The translations under genes and the position numbers were made by a program. From the NCBI RefSeq assembly GCF_030403505.1, contig NZ_JAUEMJ010000011.1, positions 62,001-126,000 of the forward strand: DNA of 64,000 bases. Reading direction: 5' to 3'. Origin of the DNA: Glycomyces tritici. GTDB lineage: Bacteria; Actinomycetota; Actinomycetes; Mycobacteriales; Micromonosporaceae. Below are positions 26,486-34,951 of the stretch, piece by piece. The first letter of the stretch is position 1; every line of letters starts with the position of its first letter. The notes under the pieces were generated by a model. The model saw only the letters and a list, made by a program, of their open reading frames with translations, was not told the origin of the DNA and searched no databases.

Positions 26486-27040
26486 TCAATCGGATTCCCG
26501 ATTGCGATGGTGCCCGAGGGTCAGGAGCGCGCCGATGAGCGGCAGCCCGAAGAGGGTCGTGAGCACAGGGATCTCCTCGGCCGACTCGAACCCGGACGGC
26601 GCACCGGCTTTCAGCCACGAGGTGAGCTCGTCGTACTCGTAGTCGCCGATCGGGATGTCGACCATCAGTCGGAGTGCGGCGACCATGACGAGGCCGAGCG
26701 CGCCGACGGCGCAGAACACGCCCAAGACGATGACCGACCAGCGCGGGCCGATCCGTGAGGCGACCGCGAGGGCCGTGAACGCGGCCGCGAGGAGCAGGCA
26801 GCCGACGGCCGGGTAGACGAACCGGAAGTTCACGATCGCGTCGAGCTGCGGGAGGTAGCTCGCGCCGAAGTCGTCGTTGTCGTCGAGCAGGGTCTCCGCG
26901 GCAGCGTCCCTGGCGGGGCCGGCGGCATCGAGCAGGAAGACCGCGCAGGCGAGGAGGATCACCGCCAGTGAGAAGGAGAGGATGACCGCGGATTCGGAGC
27001 GGTTCGGCTTCGGCCGCGGGGGACTCGCGAGTCGGTTCAT
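26486..27040 (-). CDS. Small four-helix membrane protein, unknown
   Basis: A 184-residue membrane protein, not recognised. Hydrophobic segments lie at about 19-37, 76-93, 98-121 and near 160-175, with an acidic loop containing DDNDDFG between the first and second. The start at 27040 has GGAGA five bases upstream. A degenerate copy of its last 35 residues lies directly downstream. Confidence 0.65.
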   Translation of the reverse strand: MNRLASPPRPKPNRSESAVILSFSLAVILLACAVFLLDAAGPARDAAAETLLDDNDDFGASYLPQLDAIVNFRFVYPAVGCLLLAAAFTALAVASRIGPRWSVIVLGVFCAVGALGLVMVAALRLMVDIPIGDYEYDELTSWLKAGAPSGFESAEEIPVLTTLFGLPLIGALLTLGHHRNRESD

Positions 27041-27272
27041 GAGGGTCTCCGATCGACGGGTGCCGGACCTTCGATCATAGGTGCCGCGTACCACCGCGGT
27101 CCACTGTCGCCGTCCGGCCGCCGGGTCGAGCCGATCTGGCTGCCGGTGTCGGCGGTGCCTGAGGCGGGGCCGTCCTGCTCGGCCGGGTGTTGCCGAGCGG
27201 TGGCGATGCCGTTGAGCACCCCCGACCATGCCCCGGACTGCCGTACCGCCAGGCCCGTTGCGGGGCGGGCGC

Positions 27273-28538
27273 TCAGGCCCAGGACGTCACGGTCGCCTGC
27301 CAGCGGGCCGGGAGATCGTCGAGACCGGGCATCGCCGGGTCGAGCGTGAAGCACACCGACGCGGTGTCCCGGTAGGTCAGGAGCACCGTCGCCACAGGGA
27401 CGCCGAGTGGCGCCCACATCACCGGCGCGACGCGGGTGACCGGCGCGCCTTGGAACTCGAGTCGTCGCCGCAGCACCAGATTGGATGCGAGCGCCGCCGC
27501 GTGGGCGGGCTTCGACACCGTTTTGAGCACCTCGGTCATCGCGACGACCGGGGTCAGGGCCGTGATCCGGCGCATGGCCTCGCGCAGGGACGCTGAATGC
27601 AGCACGGTGGTCGCGCTCGGCGTCATGGCGAGTCGCTCCTCGGCGGTGCACTGCCCGCCGGGGACGGCGATGGACGCGAGGATGACGCGGTTGCCCGGCA
27701 GGTCCTCCTCGCCGGGGCGGCGCAGGTTCACCGGGACCAGGAACGGCACCGCGGCCGGGACCGGAGCCGAGGGCAACCGCTGCGTCCCTTCGGTGAGGGC
27801 GTGGGCGAGCGCGGCGAGGTAGACGTCGTTCACGGTGGTGCCGCGGGCGGAAGCGGCGCGGCGGAGCAGGTCGACCGGCATCTCGCACCACCGGTGCGTC
27901 CGCTCGGCGGAGAACCCCGCCGGGTGCGACGCCCAGATCCCGGAGCGCCGGGCCCCGCCGAGGAGCGCACCCGCGGCGGTGGTCATGGCCCGCATGGAGA
28001 CCCGCGGCCTTTGAGCGAACCCGGGGTACGCGGAGGAGGGCGTCCCGGTGTCGTCTGCGAACAGCGTCTCCAAGGTGTGGAGGATGCCGCCGCCGTCCTG
28101 CAGCGAATGGTGGACCCGGTAGAGCAGCGCGAAGCCGTCCTCGGAGTGGCCGTGCAGCAGGTGGAGCTGCCATGCGGGGCCCTGCTCCGGCAGCGGCGCG
28201 CCGATGAGCTCGCTCGCCGCCGTCTCAAGCGACGCCGGGCCCGGAGCGAGGCGGTGCTCTCGCACATGGGCCGCCAGGTCCAGATCCGCCTCGATGCGCC
28301 AGGACGACCCGGCCGGGAGGCTCCGCAGCGCCGGGAGCAGCGCCAGCCGCGCGGAGACGTGGGCGGTGACCTGGTCCAGATTCGGTGGCGCGCCCATGCA
28401 GTGCAGCATCATGCCCACGTGCGGCCGCGTGGACGGCGAGAGCGCCGGGGCGGCCCACAGCGCCCGGTCCATCGACCTCCGCGGCGCCGAGGCCCGCTTG
28501 CCGGCCGCGCGTGCCGCTGCTGTCCCAGTCTCGTTCAC
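27273..28538 (-). CDS. WS/DGAT-like O-acyltransferase
   Basis: A protein of about 421 residues related to wax ester synthase/diacylglycerol acyltransferases of actinobacteria. The catalytic motif HHSLQDGG (HHxxxDG, near residue 140) is intact, and the later segment PGNRVILAS resembles the family's PLGNR-type motif. Such enzymes move an acyl group from acyl-CoA to an alcohol or diacylglycerol. The N-terminus is shorter than in typical members. GTG 28538 is chosen because a TATGAT -10 ends 6 bases upstream; the longer frame upstream is filler. Confidence 0.75.
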   Translation of the reverse strand: MNETGTAAARAAGKRASAPRRSMDRALWAAPALSPSTRPHVGMMLHCMGAPPNLDQVTAHVSARLALLPALRSLPAGSSWRIEADLDLAAHVREHRLAPGPASLETAASELIGAPLPEQGPAWQLHLLHGHSEDGFALLYRVHHSLQDGGGILHTLETLFADDTGTPSSAYPGFAQRPRVSMRAMTTAAGALLGGARRSGIWASHPAGFSAERTHRWCEMPVDLLRRAASARGTTVNDVYLAALAHALTEGTQRLPSAPVPAAVPFLVPVNLRRPGEEDLPGNRVILASIAVPGGQCTAEERLAMTPSATTVLHSASLREAMRRITALTPVVAMTEVLKTVSKPAHAAALASNLVLRRRLEFQGAPVTRVAPVMWAPLGVPVATVLLTYRDTASVCFTLDPAMPGLDDLPARWQATVTSWA

Positions 28539-28544
28539 CACCGG

Positions 28545-28550
28545 ATCATA
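28545..28550 (-). promoter_or_regulatory. -10 element, leaderless start of the acyltransferase
   Basis: Read on the minus strand, TATGAT lies 6 bases before GTG 28538 and there is no ribosome binding site. No -35 at good spacing was found. Confidence 0.5.
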
Positions 28551-28666
28551 AGGGACGACAAGGTCCAACCCGGTCGCGAAGAGCGCACCGTTCTCGAGTC
28601 GTCGCGGTGAGACCTGAACTGCGCGAGCGGATCGGCCGGCTCGAATCGCGTCGCCTGCGCTCTGTG

Positions 28667-28708
28667 AAGCACCTCGGGACCCGCCGGTCTGCGGGTCCCG
28701 AGGTGCTT
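28667..28708 (-). terminator. Perfect 18-bp hairpin terminator
   Basis: AAGCACCTCGGGACCCGC (28667-28684) pairs exactly with 28691-28708 around a 6-base loop. It follows the minus-strand gene ending at 28750 and lies upstream of the acyltransferase promoter. The tail is only weakly T-rich, but the stem is very stable. Confidence 0.85.
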
Positions 28709-28749
28709 CTTCGTTCCTGTCGCTGTCGTCGGTCAGCGGTCGATGATCG

Positions 28750-29409
28750 CTATCGGCTCGCACGCAGCTGCTGGAGCGTGACGGCCGACGCCCACAGCCA
28801 GATGAGCGCGCCGCCGGTGAGCATCCACCGGTAGTCGGCCGCGGCGAAGGTGACCGCGGTGAGCGCCAGGTACAGGGCGGGCACGATGTAGCAGACTGCG
28901 CGCCAAGCGGTCCGGCGCTCGGAGCGGAACCGGCGTGCGAAGACGAAGCAGGCGACGAGGAGGGTGAGCCCGGCTCCGGGCGCTGCGAACGCGTGCAGGA
29001 TGCTGTGCCAGCTCTGCTCGGCGGGAGCGCCGTCCGGGGTCCCGGCGGGATAGCCGAAGGCGGGGTCGGCGACGAAGACGCCGCCCCACACCAGCGCGAT
29101 CCCGTACAGGCCGAACAGTCTCGGTCCCCACGTCGCGGCGGGGCCGCCGCCGAGGGAGCGGCGGAGTCCCACCGCCCCGGCCAGGGCCAGCAGGCCGGAG
29201 ACGATGAAGTTCGCGATCTGGATCCAGCCGAGGTCGCTGAGGCTGAGCAGGCTCAGCGGATGGACGACGGGGTCGAATCCTTCGCGGGTCGCGGCTTGGA
29301 CGAGGGTGAGGCCGACGAACAGCGGTCCGGCGGCGACGCCGCACGCCAGCAGGCCTCGGACGGTCGCGGTCGCGGAGGCGGCGGGCGGGGCTGCGGTAGC
29401 GGTGGTCAT
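28750..29409 (-). CDS. DUF998-family membrane protein
   Basis: A 219-residue protein with six hydrophobic segments, resembling the DUF998 family of small polytopic membrane proteins, including the GLRRSLGGGP loop and the FDPVVHPLSLLSLSDLGW motif near the first extracellular turn. Function is unknown. GGAG lies 8 bases before the ATG at 29409, so the longer frame is not used. It is a monocistronic unit with the hairpin at 28667 as terminator. Confidence 0.75.
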   Translation of the reverse strand: MTTATAAPPAASATATVRGLLACGVAAGPLFVGLTLVQAATREGFDPVVHPLSLLSLSDLGWIQIANFIVSGLLALAGAVGLRRSLGGGPAATWGPRLFGLYGIALVWGGVFVADPAFGYPAGTPDGAPAEQSWHSILHAFAAPGAGLTLLVACFVFARRFRSERRTAWRAVCYIVPALYLALTAVTFAAADYRWMLTGGALIWLWASAVTLQQLRASR

Positions 29410-29554
29410 CAGTGTGCTCCTTGGGGCAGTGGATGGGTTCTGCCCGTATAGACGAGGCGGCGCACGCGGATTCATCGGTGGCGCGGCGAATCCTCATTGC
29501 GTTGCGCGCCGTCCAGGTCACCAGCCCCGGTTGGCTTCCAAGCGCAACGCGAGG

Positions 29555-30055
29555 TCAGTCGCCGAGCGTCTTCAAGCCGGTGTCGCTGAGCCGATAGCCG
29601 ACCCATTCCTCCATGGGCACCGCGCCGAGCGATTCGTAGAAGCCGATGGCGGGCGCGTTCCATTTGAGCACTGACCAGTCGATCCGCTGGTAGCCGTTGG
29701 CCTCGCATATGCGGGCGAGCTCGCGCAGGAGCGCCGCACCGTATCCGCTGCCGCGGGCGGCGGGGTCGACGTAGAGGTCTTCGAGGTAGATGCCGTGCTT
29801 CCCGGTCCAGGTCGAGAAGTTGAGGAACCATACGGCGATGCCCGCGATACGGCCGCCGGCCTCGACGACATGCGCGAAGACCGCGGGATCGGGTCCGAAC
29901 AGCGCCGCGTCGAGGTCCTCGACGGTGGTCTCGACCGCGTCGGGCTCGCGCTCGTACGCCGCGAGGTCGCGGATCCGCTGAAGGATCTGAGGCAGGTCTT
30001 CCGGATGGGCGCGACGCAGGACCGCGCCGTCGGCCAGGACGGTGTGCTCGCTCAT
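29555..30055 (-). CDS. GNAT acetyltransferase, diamine/thialysine type
   Basis: A 166-residue GNAT-fold enzyme. The acetyl-CoA loop is VDPAARGSGYGAALL. Around it the sequence WTGKHGIYLEDLYVDP and later WNAPAIGFYESLGA resemble the spermidine/diamine N-acetyltransferase and thialysine acetyltransferase group. It probably acetylates a small amine in the cytosol. The start at 30055 is supported by a TAGACT -10 located 7 bases upstream (leaderless). Confidence 0.8.
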   Translation of the reverse strand: MSEHTVLADGAVLRRAHPEDLPQILQRIRDLAAYEREPDAVETTVEDLDAALFGPDPAVFAHVVEAGGRIAGIAVWFLNFSTWTGKHGIYLEDLYVDPAARGSGYGAALLRELARICEANGYQRIDWSVLKWNAPAIGFYESLGAVPMEEWVGYRLSDTGLKTLGD

Positions 30056-30062
30056 CGGCACG

Positions 30063-30068
30063 AGTCTA
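30063..30068 (-). promoter_or_regulatory. -10 element, leaderless start of the acetyltransferase
   Basis: TAGACT on the minus strand, 7 bases before ATG 30055, without a ribosome binding site. Confidence 0.5.
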
Positions 30069-30092
30069 TGACCGCTGTTCCAGGACCCGGCG

Positions 30093-32102
30093 TCACCCAC
30101 GTCTCGGGGCCGGCGCAGTGAGCAGACGGGTGCCGGGGGCCGACGCCGAGAACGGCCCGGGCACGACCCCGCCGCGCGGGAGGCCGGTGATGTCCGAGCT
30201 CAGGTCCAGATCGGACCCGTCGGGGTTGGAGTAGCCCATCTCGGCCTGGTAGCTCGTGCCGAGGCGCTCGGTCGTCACCGGTGCGACGAGGTCGATGGCG
30301 TCGCTCAACTCGACGCGAACGATGCCGGCTGCGGCGTCGTGCACCTCGACGCGCACCGGCGACGTGTCCAAGACACGGGGCGCGGGTTCCGCGCGGAACG
30401 GTTCGGCGCCGTCCGCGTACAGGTTGCCTTCGACCCACACCGGGAGCCGGGGCCCGGCCAGCGCGCTGCCGTCCTCGTGCGGGTACTCCTCCGGGGTCGG
30501 GCATGCGTCGTACTGCGAGGTGCCCACCGGGGTGGGCACGAACGTGGCCTGGCCGGGCACGCCGTCGATGTCGATCGCGCCGTTCCAGAAGCTCGCGAGC
30601 ACCGGTTCCGCCTGCGGTTCGGCACGTTCCCCGTCGCCGACGAAGACGTTGTTGTAGAACCGGTTGTCGCCGCCGAGGATGTTCGAGACGCCGTAGACGG
30701 CCGTGGCGTGCGGCAGGTGGTACGGGGTGTACCGCTGGTGCTCGGTGCAGTTCGCGATGCGGCCCGCGAAGTAGTTGTGCACGTAGGCGCCGCCGGTGGA
30801 CATGTCCTTGACCGACCACGGCGAGAGGAACAGGTTCGAGTCCACGAGGTACGGGCCGTGGCAGACCTCGACCATGAAGTCTTCGGCGGTGGAGGCGTAG
30901 AAGACGTTGCGCCGCACCAGGGTGCCTTGGGCCTGCCAGTCGAGCCACAGGGCCCGGTGCGTGTGGTGGATGGTGTTTCCGCTGATCACGGTGTCGATGG
31001 CGGCGTGCAGTTTGATGCCGGCCACCTCGGCGCCGTGCCATTGCCGCTTCACGTGGATGCGGGCGATGTGGTTGTCGACGATGCGGGAGAACGCCGCGCC
31101 GAGGTGTCCGACGATGCCCGCCTGCTCGCAGTCCTGGATGGTGTTGCGGCGCACCGTGTGGGAGCCGACGTGGTCCCGGTCCCACGGGTGCGGCTCGCCG
31201 GCGGCGGGTCCGCGCAGGGCGAGTGCCCGCTGGATGACCTCGCGTTCGCGCTGTGTGCCGCCTTTGGCGCCCTTGGGGCTCGCGGTCCACTCGTTCTGCC
31301 CGGTGCCGGCCTCCTTGCCCAGGGAGACGCCGACGTTCTTCGAGTCGGTGATCGTGTTGTCCTCGATCACCCAGCCCTTGGACCAGTGCGGGCCGATCAG
31401 GCCCTCCTGCAGCGCGGTGGGCGGCGCCCACTGCGTGGCGGCCTTGGTCAGGGTGAAGCCGCGCACCGTGATGTGGTCGGTTCCCGTGGCCTCGGGCCAG
31501 AAGACGAATGTGCGGGCGTTGATCTCGATCTCGTGGTCGGCGGGGTCGGCGCCCCCGAAGTTCGCCCAGATCGTGGTGGCGTCGTCCCCTGTTTCGCAGT
31601 ACCAGGTGAGCAGGGAGCCCGCCTGGTCGAAGGAGTCTTCGGTGGCTGCGGGGTGTTCGACGCCGTCCAGGGTCAGCGACTCGTACATGGACTTGCCGTC
31701 GAGGTACACCTCGCCGGTGTGCCAGGTGTTGACCTGGTCGAAGAACCAGTCGCCGCCGATGCGCTCGGCATACGGGTTGCGCTCCCCGAACAGGGTGTTC
31801 GGCACCGTGGCCGTCCAGACCCCCGCGGCACCGGGGTGGGGGCGCCAGTCGGCGACCACCTCGGCGCCGGAGATGGTGACCGGCTCGTAGAGGCCGTCCG
31901 CTCCTGGCGCGGCCTGGTAGGTGATCGGTGCGTCGGCGGTGCCGCCGCGAGGCGGATTGACCCACTCCCGGTACACGCCCTCGTGCACGAGCACGGTGTC
32001 GCCCGGTTGCGCCAGCGCCGCGGCCGCACCGATGCTGAGCAGCGGGTCTTCAACGGTTCCGGCGGCGGTATCGGACCCGGTCTTCGCGACATGTAGCTCC
32101 AC
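30093..32102 (-). CDS. GH120-type beta-xylosidase (parallel beta-helix)
   Basis: A 669-residue enzyme. The sequence closely follows the GH120 xylosidase described from Thermoanaerobacterium (XylC): the N-terminus ELHVAKTGSD, then GDTVLVHEGVYREWV, WAPPTALQEGLIGPHWSKGW, GHLGAAFSRI, HGAEVAGIKLHAAID. The catalytic pair is kept: Asp in ALWLDWQAQGT (about residue 387) and Glu in FMVEVCHGPYLVDSN (about 410). There is no signal peptide, so it should hydrolyse imported xylo-oligosaccharides. GTG 32102 is chosen over ATG 32114 because it matches the XylC N-terminus and the ATG lies inside a TATGGT -10 placed 7 bases upstream. Confidence 0.85.
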   Translation of the reverse strand: MELHVAKTGSDTAAGTVEDPLLSIGAAAALAQPGDTVLVHEGVYREWVNPPRGGTADAPITYQAAPGADGLYEPVTISGAEVVADWRPHPGAAGVWTATVPNTLFGERNPYAERIGGDWFFDQVNTWHTGEVYLDGKSMYESLTLDGVEHPAATEDSFDQAGSLLTWYCETGDDATTIWANFGGADPADHEIEINARTFVFWPEATGTDHITVRGFTLTKAATQWAPPTALQEGLIGPHWSKGWVIEDNTITDSKNVGVSLGKEAGTGQNEWTASPKGAKGGTQREREVIQRALALRGPAAGEPHPWDRDHVGSHTVRRNTIQDCEQAGIVGHLGAAFSRIVDNHIARIHVKRQWHGAEVAGIKLHAAIDTVISGNTIHHTHRALWLDWQAQGTLVRRNVFYASTAEDFMVEVCHGPYLVDSNLFLSPWSVKDMSTGGAYVHNYFAGRIANCTEHQRYTPYHLPHATAVYGVSNILGGDNRFYNNVFVGDGERAEPQAEPVLASFWNGAIDIDGVPGQATFVPTPVGTSQYDACPTPEEYPHEDGSALAGPRLPVWVEGNLYADGAEPFRAEPAPRVLDTSPVRVEVHDAAAGIVRVELSDAIDLVAPVTTERLGTSYQAEMGYSNPDGSDLDLSSDITGLPRGGVVPGPFSASAPGTRLLTAPAPRRG

Positions 32103-32109
32103 GCCGCAA

Positions 32110-32115
32110 ACCATA
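32110..32115 (-). promoter_or_regulatory. -10 element, leaderless start of the GH120 gene
   Basis: TATGGT on the minus strand, 7 bases before GTG 32102. It overlaps the alternative ATG at 32114, which therefore is probably not translated. Confidence 0.5.
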
Positions 32116-32175
32116 ACCCGAGCCCTTTACCGATCCACCACCGATCGCCGTGGTGCTGATGTCCGAGGGGGCCGC

Positions 32176-32865
32176 TCAAGCAAGCGCCAGGTCGACCAGG
32201 CGCTCCGCGTGCAGCCGCGTGGAGTCGAAGACGGGGACCGGGCTGTCGGTGGCGTCCACGAGCAAGGTGATCTCGGTGCAGCCGTAGATCATTCCCTGGC
32301 ATCCTCGCTCGGCGAGGTCGGCCATGACCCGGCGGTACTCCTCGCGGGACTCGTCGCGGAGCACGCCGAGGGTGAGCTCGTTGTAGATGATGTCGTGGAT
32401 CCGTGTGCGGTCCGCTTCGATCGGCACGACGACTTCGACGCCGTGCGCGGCCATGCGTTCGCGGTAGAAGTCCATCTCCATCGTGAACCGCGTGGCGAGC
32501 AGCCCGATACGGGTGAGCCCGGCGGCTCGGACGGATTCGGCGGTCGCGTCGACCAGGTGGATGAACGGCACGGCCACCGCCGATTCGAGCTGATCCGCGA
32601 CGACGTGCATCGTGTTGGTGCACAAGGCGATGTAGTCGGCGCCTGCGCGTTCGAGCGTGGCGGCCGCGCGTGCGAGGCGTTCGCCCGCGGCTTCCCAGTC
32701 GCCGGCGCGCTGCATGTCCTCGATCTCGGCGAAGTCGACGGTGACCATGATGCTGTGGGCATTGTGCTGCCCGCCGAGCCGGGCCCGGACGTCCTCGTTG
32801 ATGAGGCGGTAGTACTCGGCCGAGGACTCCCAGGACATTCCGCCGATCAGCCCGATGGTGCGCAT
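32176..32865 (-). CDS. Aspartate/glutamate racemase family protein
   Basis: A 229-residue PLP-independent racemase. The two catalytic cysteines are present in ALCTNTMH (about residue 82) and YGCTEI (about 194), and the N-terminus IGLIGGMSWESSAEYYRLIN is typical of the RacD/YgeA group. It interconverts L- and D-aspartate, glutamate or a related amino acid. The start at 32865 lies 6 bases after a CACAAT hexamer, so the gene may be leaderless. It stands upstream of the GH120 gene on the same strand but that gene has its own promoter. Confidence 0.85.
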   Translation of the reverse strand: MRTIGLIGGMSWESSAEYYRLINEDVRARLGGQHNAHSIMVTVDFAEIEDMQRAGDWEAAGERLARAAATLERAGADYIALCTNTMHVVADQLESAVAVPFIHLVDATAESVRAAGLTRIGLLATRFTMEMDFYRERMAAHGVEVVVPIEADRTRIHDIIYNELTLGVLRDESREEYRRVMADLAERGCQGMIYGCTEITLLVDATDSPVPVFDSTRLHAERLVDLALA

Positions 32866-33109
32866 CGCACCATTGTGCCCGAGCGGTCGGTCGCATCGGG
32901 GTGCGGCGATGTCTGAAATGAAGAATTCCTTCATCAGTTGCTTGACTTGTGGAGATTCCTGTCAGATCCTGGAAAGGTCCGGTCGACCTGGGGATGGATT
33001 CCCAAGCGTCGCCATCGCTGCGATTCGAGTCCATCCCGCCGGACGTCGTTCGACCCCATGATGAGAAGCGCCCGACCTCCTTTCCCACCCCCTCCCACAA
33101 GGAGCAGTC

Positions 33110-34021
33110 ATGAGTTGGATCAGATCGAAGCGGCATGCCCTGACCGCGCTGTTCGCAGCGGCCGTGATGGGCGTTGCGGCAGCAGTCGCCGGCGCCTTGC
33201 CCGCGCAGGCCGCGACGGCCCGCAACGGCGTGTGCGAGTCCGGGGAGTTCTGCCTCTACTACAACAGCGACACCTCCGGCTCGGTGAGCGACTTCGCCGG
33301 GTCCGTCAGCGACTACGGCTCGAGCACGGGCTGCTACAAGTTCATCAGCGCGGGCGCCGGCCAGGGGCAGTGCGTCAAGAACAACGCCGCCTCGGCCTGG
33401 AACCGGACCAGCCGGTACGTCACGGTGTTCTACAACAGCGGCTACAGCGGCCCGATCGACAACTTCAGCCCAGGGGCGGAGGCCAACCTCCGCGCCTACC
33501 TGAAGAACGAGAACGCCGCCCACCTCATCGGCGTCAGCGGCAACGCCACCGCCAACCTCGAGTACGCCGTCTACCACTCGTCGTCGGCGAACATCACCGC
33601 GTACTTCGACGGCTACACCACCACGTCGGGCCGGCACGAGGGCGTCGACATCGCGCACGCCGTCGGCGCCTCGGTGTACGCGCCGGTCTCCGGCACCGTG
33701 GTCCGCATGACCGAGGGCTCCCGGGGCTCCGGCGGCCTGTCCACCCTCGCCGTCTACAACTCGAGTCTCGACAAGACCGTCGTCTACCTGCATCTCGACC
33801 CGACCGTCGGTGTCGGCGCGACCATCTCCGTGGGCGAGAAGATCGGCGTCGAGGACTGGCGCGGCGTCAGCTCCTCCGGCGGCGCCCACACGCACGTCGA
33901 GATGCGCAACGGCCGCCAGACCGCCGCGGCCCCGAGCGTCGGCGACCCCACCCTGAGCAACCCGAACCCGACGAGCTTCTGGACCGCCAGGGGCTACAAC
34001 ATCTGCTGCCAGTTCGGCTAG
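33110..34021 (+). CDS. Secreted fusion of peptidase-inhibitor I36 domain and M23 peptidase
   Basis: A 303-residue exported protein. The signal peptide is residues 1-34 (cleavage in PAQA-A). Residues about 40-120 form an I36/SMPI-like beta-gamma-crystallin domain with paired cysteines (CESGEFCLYY and CYKFISAGAGQGQC). Residues about 165-275 form an M23 metallopeptidase with zinc ligands His176 and Asp180 (RHEGVDIA) and His260-x-His262 (HTHVE), so the active site is complete. M23 enzymes cut peptide cross-links in cell walls or glycine-rich proteins. A well-formed terminator follows. Confidence 0.88.
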   Translation: MSWIRSKRHALTALFAAAVMGVAAAVAGALPAQAATARNGVCESGEFCLYYNSDTSGSVSDFAGSVSDYGSSTGCYKFISAGAGQGQCVKNNAASAWNRTSRYVTVFYNSGYSGPIDNFSPGAEANLRAYLKNENAAHLIGVSGNATANLEYAVYHSSSANITAYFDGYTTTSGRHEGVDIAHAVGASVYAPVSGTVVRMTEGSRGSGGLSTLAVYNSSLDKTVVYLHLDPTVGVGATISVGEKIGVEDWRGVSSSGGAHTHVEMRNGRQTAAAPSVGDPTLSNPNPTSFWTARGYNICCQFG

Positions 34022-34043
34022 GTCCACGCTGACGCAGGCAAAG

Positions 34044-34074
34044 AGCCGCGGAGGGCCATCGGCCCTCCGCGGCT
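34044..34074 (+). terminator. Terminator of the I36-M23 gene
   Basis: AGCCGCGGAGGGCC (34044-34057) pairs perfectly with GGCCCTCCGCGGCT (34061-34074) around a 3-base loop, 22 bases after the stop. Confidence 0.85.
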
Positions 34075-34133
34075 TCGCTCACGCCCGGGCCAGGACTGAC
34101 GACCGAACCCAGGCCTGGCCGAACGGCACTGGG

Positions 34134-34925
34134 TTAGTCGACGACGAAGCCGCCGGTCAGGTTGGCCACCGTCCCCGTGATCGCGGCGGCGCGGTCGGAG
34201 GCCAGGAACGCGGCCGCTGCGGCGAGTTCCCCCAGTGTGGTCGCCCGCTTGCGGTGGGTCCGGTCGGACATCATGGCGGCGAACTCGTCTGTGGAGATGC
34301 CATAGGCCGCGGCGTGCAGGCCGAAGACCACGTCGATCGTGCCCGTCTCCTCCATTCCCGTGGTGCGCAGGCACACCGCGCGCACGCCGTGCTGGGCCCA
34401 CTCGGCGGAGAACTGCCGGTTGAGCGATTCCATCGCCGCCCAGGCCGGGCTCATGCCGCCCATCAGCGGGATGCCCAGCGCGCTCGGCGTCGGCGTGTGC
34501 ATCAGGATCACGCCGGAGCCCTGCGCGATCATGCGGCGGGCCGCCTCCCGGCCGGTGAGGAAGTGCGACCGGGTGTAGGTCGCGATCGGAGCGGAGAAGT
34601 GCTCCGCCTCCAGTTCGGTGAGCGGAGTGCCCTGCAGGTGGTGCTGCGGGATGCCGATCGCGTTGAAGGAGACGTCGATCGTCCCGGCCTCGCCCGCGAC
34701 GGCATCCAGGTGCTCGGCTATCGCGCGTCCGTCGAGGGCGTCCACTTCGGCGGTTCGGGCGCTGCCGCCGGAGGCGTCGATGCCCTTCGCGAGGGCTTCG
34801 AGGGCGCCGAGGCGGCGTCCGGTCAGGTGAACGCGGGCGCCTTCGCGGGCGAACGCCCGGGCCACCGCTCCGCCGACCGCTCCGGCGGCGCCGTAGATGA
34901 TCGCGTTCTTGTCCTTGAGCAGCAT
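34134..34925 (-). CDS. SDR-fold protein lacking the catalytic Tyr/Lys
   Basis: A 263-residue Rossmann protein of the SDR type, last gene of a three-SDR operon. The nucleotide-binding motif is GAAGAVGGA (variant of GxxxGxG). Where classical SDRs have YxxxK, this protein reads MSPAWAAMES, so Tyr is Met and Lys is Trp; the catalytic Ser region reads LMHTPTPSA. It may bind NAD(P) without reducing, or act as a regulatory or structural partner. AAAGGAG precedes the ATG at 34925; the longer frame has no support. Confidence 0.8.
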   Translation of the reverse strand: MLLKDKNAIIYGAAGAVGGAVARAFAREGARVHLTGRRLGALEALAKGIDASGGSARTAEVDALDGRAIAEHLDAVAGEAGTIDVSFNAIGIPQHHLQGTPLTELEAEHFSAPIATYTRSHFLTGREAARRMIAQGSGVILMHTPTPSALGIPLMGGMSPAWAAMESLNRQFSAEWAQHGVRAVCLRTTGMEETGTIDVVFGLHAAAYGISTDEFAAMMSDRTHRKRATTLGELAAAAAFLASDRAAAITGTVANLTGGFVVD

Positions 34926-34951
34926 CGAATCTCCTTTGAGCATTGGTGCGG

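Noticed and set aside
22492..26538. Very long plus-strand open frame (over 1300 codons) opposite the GH35 and sulfotransferase genes
   Set aside because: It is antisense to genes with clear motifs, promoters and overlaps, and its translation is low-complexity Arg/Gly/Val filler produced by high-GC codon bias.
30093..32114. ATG 32114 as start of the GH120 gene
   Set aside because: It lies in a TATGGT -10 element, and GTG 32102 matches the N-terminus of the known GH120 enzyme.
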